From NCBI GenBank assembly GCA_937876865.1, contig CALEFF010000025.1, positions 1 to 11,223 on the forward strand: DNA of 11,223 nt. Direction: 5' to 3'. Positions within the stretch are counted from its first letter, which is position 1; each line of letters starts with the position of its first letter. The notes under the pieces were generated by a model. That model did no database searches. It saw only the letters and a list, made by a program, of their open reading frames with translations, and was not told the DNA's origin. This document shows, one piece after another, positions 7,310 to 11,223 of the stretch. Made by a program: the position numbers and the translations under genes. Source of the stretch: an uncultured Bacteroidales bacterium. GTDB taxonomy: Bacteria; Bacteroidota; Bacteroidia; Bacteroidales; P3.

Positions 7310-8392
7310 ATGAAAAACCACAAGATTAAGATTTTTTCACTGCTATTTATTGCAGTAATTTCGGGCTTTAATGCAAAAGCACAATTCAATCCAAACATTG
7401 ATTTCACACTTGCAGCCGAAAACAGCATACATTCGGTAGTGCATATTCAATGTGAAGCAACGGAACAATCTATTTTTTACGATGACTTCTTCTCTTTCTT
7501 TCTTCCTCCTCAAATTCAAGAAAGAGTTTATCACACTTCTGGCTCGGGAGTAATCATTGAAGAAAATGGATACATCATTACAAACAACCATGTAATACAA
7601 AACGCAGAAAAAATAAAGGTTATACTAAACGACAAAAGAATTTTCGATGCTGTTCTTGTAGGAAACGACCCTGCATGCGACCTTGCGGTAATTAAAATTG
7701 AGACAACAAACCTCACACCTTTACAATTTGGCAATAGCGATGAGGTAAAAATTGGAGAATGGGTGCTTGCAGTTGGAAATCCTTTTAATTTAACCTCCAC
7801 AGTTACAGCAGGAATTGTTTCAGCAAAAGCAAGAAACTTAAATATTTGGGGAAATAGAATGCACGAAACACCAATAGAAAGTTTTATTCAAACAGACGCA
7901 GCGGTAAATCAAGGAAATAGTGGTGGAGCCTTAGTAAACCTTAAAGGAGAATTGATAGGAATCAACACAGCGATTGCTTCCTCAACCGGAACCTACACCG
8001 GATATTCCTTTGCCATACCTTCAAACATCGTAAAGAAAGTAACAAGCGATTTAATCAAATACGGACAAACACAAAAAGCACACTTAGGAGTACATTTTGC
8101 AGAAACGGACTCACAAATAGCCAAAAGCCGAGGAGTAAATAGTCTAAAAGGAATTTATATAGCAGAAATAATACAAGATGCGGGAGCATATAAAGCAGGA
8201 ATCAAAGCGGGCGACATAATAACAAAAATAGAAAACAAAGAAGTCAATACATACTCCGAACTAAACGAAATATTATCACAACTATCCCCTGGCGACAAAG
8301 TAAAAGTTGAAATAAACCGAGGAGGAAAAACAATAGAAAAAACCGTAACCCTATTAAACGAAAACGGAAACACAGAGATAATAAAAAAATAA
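7310..8392 (+). CDS. HtrA/DegQ-like periplasmic serine protease with one PDZ domain
   Basis: 360 aa. An N-terminal signal peptide ends NAKA-Q (residues 1-24), so the protein is exported and works in envelope protein quality control. The trypsin-like domain spans about 35-250, with the catalytic triad H94 (TNNHV), D124 (CDLAV) and S204 (GNSGGAL). A single PDZ domain (about 256-348) contains the HLGV start and the AGIKAGDII substrate-groove strand. Many Bacteroidota DegP-type proteases have two PDZ domains and about 480-500 aa. This one has the one-PDZ layout of DegS, but with a cleavable signal rather than an obvious anchor. The start has no Shine-Dalgarno site. The gene is followed directly by a hairpin terminator, so it is probably monocistronic. 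Family assignment is firm; the exact DegP/DegQ/DegS subtype is not. Confidence 0.94.
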   Translation: MKNHKIKIFSLLFIAVISGFNAKAQFNPNIDFTLAAENSIHSVVHIQCEATEQSIFYDDFFSFFLPPQIQERVYHTSGSGVIIEENGYIITNNHVIQNAEKIKVILNDKRIFDAVLVGNDPACDLAVIKIETTNLTPLQFGNSDEVKIGEWVLAVGNPFNLTSTVTAGIVSAKARNLNIWGNRMHETPIESFIQTDAAVNQGNSGGALVNLKGELIGINTAIASSTGTYTGYSFAIPSNIVKKVTSDLIKYGQTQKAHLGVHFAETDSQIAKSRGVNSLKGIYIAEIIQDAGAYKAGIKAGDIITKIENKEVNTYSELNEILSQLSPGDKVKVEINRGGKTIEKTVTLLNENGNTEIIKK

Positions 8393-8395
8393 ATT

Positions 8396-8420
8396 GTTAA
8401 TAAGTAGGTTATTAACTTTT
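8396..8420 (+). terminator. Intrinsic terminator after the HtrA gene
   Basis: GTTAATAA (8396-8403), loop GTAGG, TTATTAAC (8409-8416): perfect 8-bp arms followed by TTTT. It begins 3 nt after the htrA stop codon. The stem is A/T-rich, so efficiency may be modest. Confidence 0.6.
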
Positions 8421-8430
8421 AATATATTCA

Positions 8431-8462
8431 CTTGCAGAGATTATTTTTACACTATACCTTTG
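8431..8462 (+). promoter_or_regulatory. Bacteroidota consensus promoter of rpoD
   Basis: The -7 element TACCTTTG (8455-8462) is a perfect TAnnTTTG. A near-consensus -33 CTTG (8431-8434) lies 20 nt upstream. The predicted start near 8469 leaves a leader of about 35 nt to the ATG at 8504. The primary sigma factor gene would therefore be transcribed by holoenzyme containing its own product. Confidence 0.75.
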
Positions 8463-8490
8463 CACGTTGATAAAGTCCCATTTAAAGAAA

Positions 8491-8497
8491 AAAGGAG
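8491..8497 (+). promoter_or_regulatory. Shine-Dalgarno site before rpoD
   Basis: AAAGGAG ends 6 nt before the ATG at 8504, so it fixes the start. It is unusual here because the other Bacteroidota genes in this window lack a clear site. Confidence 0.6.
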
Positions 8498-8503
8498 AAA
8501 GAT

Positions 8504-9370
8504 ATGAGGCAGTTAAAAATAATAAAATCAATAACAAATCGTAACATAGGTTCGTTAGACAAATTTCTACAAGACATAAGCAAAGAAGAGTTAATCACTC
8601 CCGAAGAAGAAGTAAAATTAGCTCAAAGAATAAAAGCCGGCGACCAAATAGCCTTAGATAAATTAGTTAAATCCAACCTAAGATTTGTTGTATCTGTCGC
8701 AAAACAATATCAAAACCAAGGATTAAGCCTACCTGATTTAATCAACGAAGGCAACATTGGTCTTATCAAAGCCGCACAAAAATTTGACGAAACAAGAGGA
8801 TTCAAATTTATCTCCTTTGCAGTGTGGTGGATTCGTCAAAGCATATTACAAGCAATAGCCGAAAAATCAAGAATGGTACGTCTTCCACTAAACCAAGTTG
8901 GAGCATTAAACAAAATAAAGAAATCTTCCTCACTTTTAGAACAACAATTAGAACGCACACCCTCAGACGAAGAACTTGCAGAGTTTATGGATTTAAGTTT
9001 TGACAAAGTAAAAGAAACCATGCACATAGGATACAAACCAATTTCTATGGACGCACCACTAATACAAGACGAAGACCTAAACCTAATTGACGTTTACATA
9101 GATGAAGAGGCAAAAACGACAGATGATTCTATGATGAAAGAAAGCCTATCAACCGAGATAGACCTTTTATTGTCAGAATTAAACGAAAAAGAAAGAAGTA
9201 TAATCTATCAATTCTTTGGAATAGGAATGGCACACGGAATGACATTAGAGGAAATAGCCGTTTCACAAAACCTAACAAGAGAAAGAGTAAGACAAATCAA
9301 AGAAAGAGCCCTTAAACGCATAAGAGCAAGCGAACATTGTAAAAAATTAGCAATGTATTTAAATCAATAA
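8504..9370 (+). CDS. rpoD: Primary RNA polymerase sigma factor (RpoD/SigA, Bacteroidota type)
   Basis: 288 aa, directing RNA polymerase to the housekeeping promoters (TTTG / TAnnTTTG). It is the short form typical of this phylum, with no long acidic N-terminal region 1.1. It starts MRQLKIIKSITNR, a characteristic opening of Bacteroidota primary sigma factors. Region 1.2 is at about 15-50. Region 2 is at about 56-125, with the DLINEGNIGLIKAAQKFD core-binding segment (78-95) and FAVWWIRQSI (105-114), which melts and reads the -7/-10 box. Region 3 is at about 130-205. Region 4 (about 220-280) has the helix-turn-helix TLEEIAVSQNLTRERVRQIKE (247-267). It is monocistronic: its own promoter and Shine-Dalgarno site lie upstream, and a strong terminator lies 27 nt after the stop. 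Confidence 0.97.
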   Translation: MRQLKIIKSITNRNIGSLDKFLQDISKEELITPEEEVKLAQRIKAGDQIALDKLVKSNLRFVVSVAKQYQNQGLSLPDLINEGNIGLIKAAQKFDETRGFKFISFAVWWIRQSILQAIAEKSRMVRLPLNQVGALNKIKKSSSLLEQQLERTPSDEELAEFMDLSFDKVKETMHIGYKPISMDAPLIQDEDLNLIDVYIDEEAKTTDDSMMKESLSTEIDLLLSELNEKERSIIYQFFGIGMAHGMTLEEIAVSQNLTRERVRQIKERALKRIRASEHCKKLAMYLNQ

Positions 9371-9396
9371 TACTTTATTTTTTTCATAATGATTGA

Positions 9397-9434
9397 AAAG
9401 GTTCTGTACAATTAAGTGCAGAACCTTTATTTTT
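9397..9434. terminator. Strong intrinsic terminator after rpoD
   Basis: AAAGGTTCTGTAC (9397-9409), loop AATTAA, GTGCAGAACCTTT (9416-9428): a 13-bp stem with one U-G pair, then TATTTTT. It ends rpoD. The minus-strand winged-helix frame stops at 9433, so in reverse the same hairpin can terminate the convergent Fic unit. Confidence 0.88.
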
Positions 9435-9699
9435 ATTCTATGATTTCCCAATATCCCTTTTTGGTTGCACCTACATGACGTATCTTTCCTGCTTTTTTTA
9501 GTTTGTCTAATTGTTTTTTTATACCGTCGGGTGTTATACCTATAACTTCTGAAAGTTGCTTTCTTGTTGTAAATGGATTTTTGCGAATTTCTTCAATTAT
9601 CCGTTCTGCTGTTGTTTCTTGGGTACTTTTTTCTTTTTCTTGGGTACTTTCTTTATTTTCTTGGGTACTTTCTTGTTTCCATAAAGTACCAATAATCAT
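9433..9699 (-). CDS. Winged-helix domain reading frame, probably the displaced C-terminus of the Fic protein
   Basis: 88 aa if started at the ATG at 9699. Residues 11-31 are three copies of a 7-residue STQExxx repeat. Residues 44-73 (TTRKQLSEVIGITPDGIKKQ...) are a helix-turn-helix, and 74-87 (RHVGATKKGYWEII) form the wing. The same STQE-linker plus winged helix is found at the C-terminus of larger Bacteroidota proteins (Fic and AlbA_2/Schlafen-like ATP-binding types). There is no Shine-Dalgarno site. The frame stays open upstream of the ATG and reads NELKSRY directly into it. That is the expected continuation of the Fic protein after ...NLLMGEK, so this is most likely its separated C-terminal part, not an independent gene. 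If it is translated alone by reinitiation, it would be a small DNA-binding regulator. It ends on the rpoD terminator hairpin. Confidence 0.7.
   Translation of the reverse strand: MIIGTLWKQESTQENKESTQEKEKSTQETTAERIIEEIRKNPFTTRKQLSEVIGITPDGIKKQLDKLKKAGKIRHVGATKKGYWEIIE
9607..9669 (-). repeat. Three tandem 21-bp repeats encoding a 7-residue STQExxx motif
   Basis: TTGGGTAC recurs with exact 21-nt spacing (about 9619, 9640 and 9661 on the plus strand). In the reading frame it gives STQENKE, STQEKEK and STQETTA. It looks like a flexible polar linker between the Fic and winged-helix parts, and the copy number may vary between strains. Confidence 0.8.
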
Positions 9700-9710
9700 A
9701 TATCGACTTT

Positions 9711-9725
9711 TTAATTCATTTTTTC
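9711..9725 (-). other. Frameshift site: A6 run joining the Fic and winged-helix frames
   Basis: On the minus strand the Fic frame reads GGA GAA AAA ATG AAT TAA. With one more A, or a -1 slip on the A6 run, it reads GAA AAA AAT GAA TTA AAA AGT CGA TAT ATG. That joins ...LLMGEK to NELKSRYMIIG and gives one protein of about 352 aa. The motif A AAA ATG is not a classical X XXY YYZ slippery heptamer, so a lost A (mutation or homopolymer read error) is likelier than programmed frameshifting. Confidence 0.75.
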
Positions 9726-10490
9726 TCCCATTAACAGATTACGAAAGAAACGTTCTAAATATTCGGTAGTTTCTTTAATGCCGTATTGAATATTCGAATA
9801 ATTGGCTCTAACAAGTGCATTGCGGAAATATTTTGAATTATCTGCAAAGACTTCATTAGTAACCTTAAATCCAAGATGCTTTAAATATTGAATAGTAAAC
9901 ACGGCTGTTGTTCGGGTATTTCCCTCTCCAAAAGGATGTACCTGCCATATATTTGCAATAAAGCGACTTATATGCTTCACCATTTCATCCATCGTAAGAT
10001 TATCATAAGAGAAATTTTCCTCTTGTTCAAACTCATACTTCAATGTAGGCAAAATCAACGGAGCATGTTCATAACGGACACTTTCCCCTTTTAGAACTAA
10101 TTCTTTTTTACTAATATTATAATCACGATATATGCCAGCAAACTTATAAATACCTTCAAACAATGTACGATGAATAAGTGCAAGATAATTAAAACCTAAA
10201 CCAAATGTTTGATGTGATAGAAGTTGTGCTATGCGAACGGCTACTTTATCTGCTTCAAGTGTACGTGCTTCTTGTTTTAAACCTTCCTGCGTGGTATAAT
10301 ATTCATCAACCAATTGGCCAACTTCATCAATAGTGATTTCGCCTTCAATATTACGACGTACTATCTCCAACATGTAATTAGACGGAGTTAGTCCATCTAC
10401 ATCTTGAAGTCCAATGGCAGTCATCCAATTGCGTACTCTGTCTCGCTTATCAGGTTCACCTTGTATGAGATATTCGCTATAATCTTCCAT
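9711..10490 (-). CDS. Fic-domain protein (probable AMP-transferase), C-terminally truncated by frameshift
   Basis: 259 aa. The Fic motif HPFGEGNTR (185-193) is present, with catalytic H185, metal-binding E189 and phosphate-binding R193. Such proteins transfer AMP (or another phosphate-linked group) from a nucleotide to a target protein; the target here is unknown. Residues 1-70 (SEYLIQGEPDKRDRVRNW..., then a helix with RRNIEG, 45-50) resemble the N-terminal inhibitory helix region of class II Fic proteins. The Ser/Thr of the usual (S/T)xxxE(G/N) motif is Arg here, so autoinhibition is uncertain. The start at 10490 is preferred over an upstream ATG at 10514, because that codon lies inside the promoter's -7 element. 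The C-terminus ends MGEKMN at a -1 frameshift, and the missing linker plus winged helix lies just downstream (9433-9699). Confidence 0.9.
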   Translation of the reverse strand: MEDYSEYLIQGEPDKRDRVRNWMTAIGLQDVDGLTPSNYMLEIVRRNIEGEITIDEVGQLVDEYYTTQEGLKQEARTLEADKVAVRIAQLLSHQTFGLGFNYLALIHRTLFEGIYKFAGIYRDYNISKKELVLKGESVRYEHAPLILPTLKYEFEQEENFSYDNLTMDEMVKHISRFIANIWQVHPFGEGNTRTTAVFTIQYLKHLGFKVTNEVFADNSKYFRNALVRANYSNIQYGIKETTEYLERFFRNLLMGEKMN

Positions 10491-10511
10491 ATTACATAAG
10501 GCTATGATATG

Positions 10512-10543
10512 CAAAAATAATAAAATAATATGAAATTAGCGAA
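10512..10543 (-). promoter_or_regulatory. Bacteroidota-type promoter of the Fic gene
   Basis: On the minus strand, -7 TATTTTTG (10512-10519) is a perfect TAnnTTTG. A one-mismatch -33 (TTCG, 10540-10543) lies 20 nt upstream. Transcription from about 10505 leaves a short leader of ~15 nt before the ATG at 10490. Apart from this element and the terminator at 10615-10652, I see nothing recognisable in 10491-10660. Confidence 0.55.
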
Positions 10544-10614
10544 TAAGCCTTCAAAAAGAAAAATCTGACGCTATAATATTTGCGATTTAATCTATTATCT
10601 TTGGTTTTTTTAAA

Positions 10615-10652
10615 ACAAAAAGGCATTTCAGAGAATTGAAATGCCTTTTTGT
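10615..10652. terminator. Strong intrinsic terminator after the type IX-secreted protein gene
   Basis: Perfect 16-bp arms ACAAAAAGGCATTTCA (10615-10630) and its complement (10637-10652), with loop GAGAAT. The stem is flanked by T-rich sequence on the downstream side in the minus direction. It starts 8 nt after the stop codon at 10661-10663. Its A/T ends would also let it act in the plus direction. Confidence 0.9.
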
Positions 10653-10660
10653 TTACTATC

Positions 10661-11223
10661 TTACTGCTTTATAAATTTTCTAAAAGATTGTTTTTCCTCA
10701 TTTGTTAATCTTAAATAATAAGCACCACTTGGCAAGGATTCAATGTTTATTGTCTTTGCATTAGTGAAAGTAAAGATTACCTTTCCTGTTAAGTCAATTA
10801 CTTCTACCTTTTCTATTGCCTGACTGAAAGTAATTTTGTATTTTGTTGGATTAGGATAGAAAGAAATCTCTTCAATCTCAGCTTCCAATAAAGAACTATT
10901 TACTGAAAGCACAAGAGTAATAGTACTATCGCAACCAAACTCTGTTTGAAGATTTTGAACGTATGTTCCCGCTTCACTTTCATTGAAACCAAATTCAGTG
11001 TATGTTTCTCCTGCGTTTATTGTTGCATTGATAGTAGTATCAAAAACTATTTCTTCAAAGTTAGCAGTTAGAGTTGTATCGCTTGAAAGGGTAACTAATC
11101 TTGGGTTTTCGGTGTTGCCATCATTCCAACCAACAAATTGATAACAAGCGTTTGCAGTTGCAGTAAGCGTAGCAGTAGAGCAGTTGTTTTCTATCGCAAC
11201 GCTACCAAAAGCATCGTTGTTTA
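10661..11223 (-). CDS. Secreted/surface protein with InlB-like repeat and type IX secretion C-terminal sorting domain (partial)
   Basis: The 3' part of a larger gene, open to the right edge, with 186 residues visible. Visible residues 14-56 (CSTATLTATANACYQFVGWNDG..., PRLVTLSSDTTLTANF) form an InlB B-repeat-like (Listeria-Bacteroides) module. Residues 60-107 follow the pattern ...GETYTEFGFNESEAGTYVQ...GCDSTITLVLSV, a beta-rich spacer common in such surface proteins. Residues 120-186 are the type A sorting domain: FYPNP (121-125), VIDLTGKVIF, LPSGAYYLRL, ending KFIKQ. This domain directs export through PorSS/T9SS, usually with attachment to A-LPS on the cell surface. The catalytic or adhesive part lies outside the window, so the function is unknown. 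An internal GTG at 10912 gives an 83-aa frame, but the frame is open upstream and this is not the true start. Confidence 0.9.
   Translation of the reverse strand, partial: NNDAFGSVAIENNCSTATLTATANACYQFVGWNDGNTENPRLVTLSSDTTLTANFEEIVFDTTINATINAGETYTEFGFNESEAGTYVQNLQTEFGCDSTITLVLSVNSSLLEAEIEEISFYPNPTKYKITFSQAIEKVEVIDLTGKVIFTFTNAKTINIESLPSGAYYLRLTNEEKQSFRKFIKQ

Noticed and set aside
10491..10514. Upstream ATG (10514) as the Fic start, adding eight residues (MHIIALCN)
   Set aside because: The codon lies inside the TATTTTTG -7 element, upstream of the predicted transcription start. The family-like sequence begins at the ATG at 10490.
10596..10603. Plus-strand TATCTTTG resembling a -7 promoter element
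   Set aside because: No TTTG-like -33 at 19-21 nt, and transcription would run straight into the 10615-10652 hairpin with no gene in that direction.
1..11223. CRISPR array, tRNA, rRNA, insertion sequence or riboswitch
   Set aside because: I saw no spaced direct repeats of CRISPR type, no tRNA-like arms, no transposase and no terminal inverted repeats. The ribH upstream gap is 4 nt, leaving no room for an FMN riboswitch.

Overview
Most of this window (from about position 484 to the right end) is ordinary chromosome of a low-GC Bacteroidota, probably Bacteroidales. Four things point there: a short primary sigma factor of the Bacteroidota type (288 aa, starting MRQLKI), promoters built on the TTTG / TAnnTTTG pattern instead of -35/-10 boxes, a type IX secretion C-terminal sorting domain, and a strongly A+T-rich sequence. 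The first ~480 bases look different. They are richer in GC, and they carry an extended -10 promoter (TGnTATAAT), a strong Shine-Dalgarno site and a GC-rich terminator. This resembles a proteobacterial sequence joined to, or inserted into, the Bacteroidota contig.

Layout. Positions 1-184: the possible 3' end of an unrecognised gene and a bidirectional terminator. Positions 199-454: a complete small transcription unit on the minus strand encoding a 74-aa secreted protein of unknown function. Positions 475-690: the promoter and first ~46 codons of an HU-family DNA-binding protein, cut off exactly where the sequence character changes. Positions 746-7203: six tightly packed minus-strand genes in the transcription order manC, asnS, rpoN, M23/LysM peptidase, ribH, fmt. 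Gaps are 4-18 nt, with an 8-nt and a 4-nt overlap, so this is very probably one operon driven from the divergent spacer at 7204-7309. It joins GDP-mannose synthesis, two translation functions (Asn-tRNA charging, initiator tRNA formylation), sigma-54, a cell-wall hydrolase and riboflavin synthesis. Positions 7310-9370: plus-strand htrA-like periplasmic protease and rpoD, separated by a terminator and a consensus promoter and closed by a strong terminator. Positions 9433-10519: a Fic-domain protein on the minus strand, followed by a short winged-helix reading frame. The two are parts of one gene separated by a -1 frameshift at an A6 run. Positions 10615-11223: a terminator and the 3' end of a surface/secreted protein with an InlB-like repeat and a type IX sorting signal, running off the right edge.

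The two observations most worth following are the truncated HU gene at the left junction (assembly chimera or real insertion) and the split Fic/winged-helix gene. I did not find a convincing new multi-gene system; the central 8.5 kb is housekeeping.
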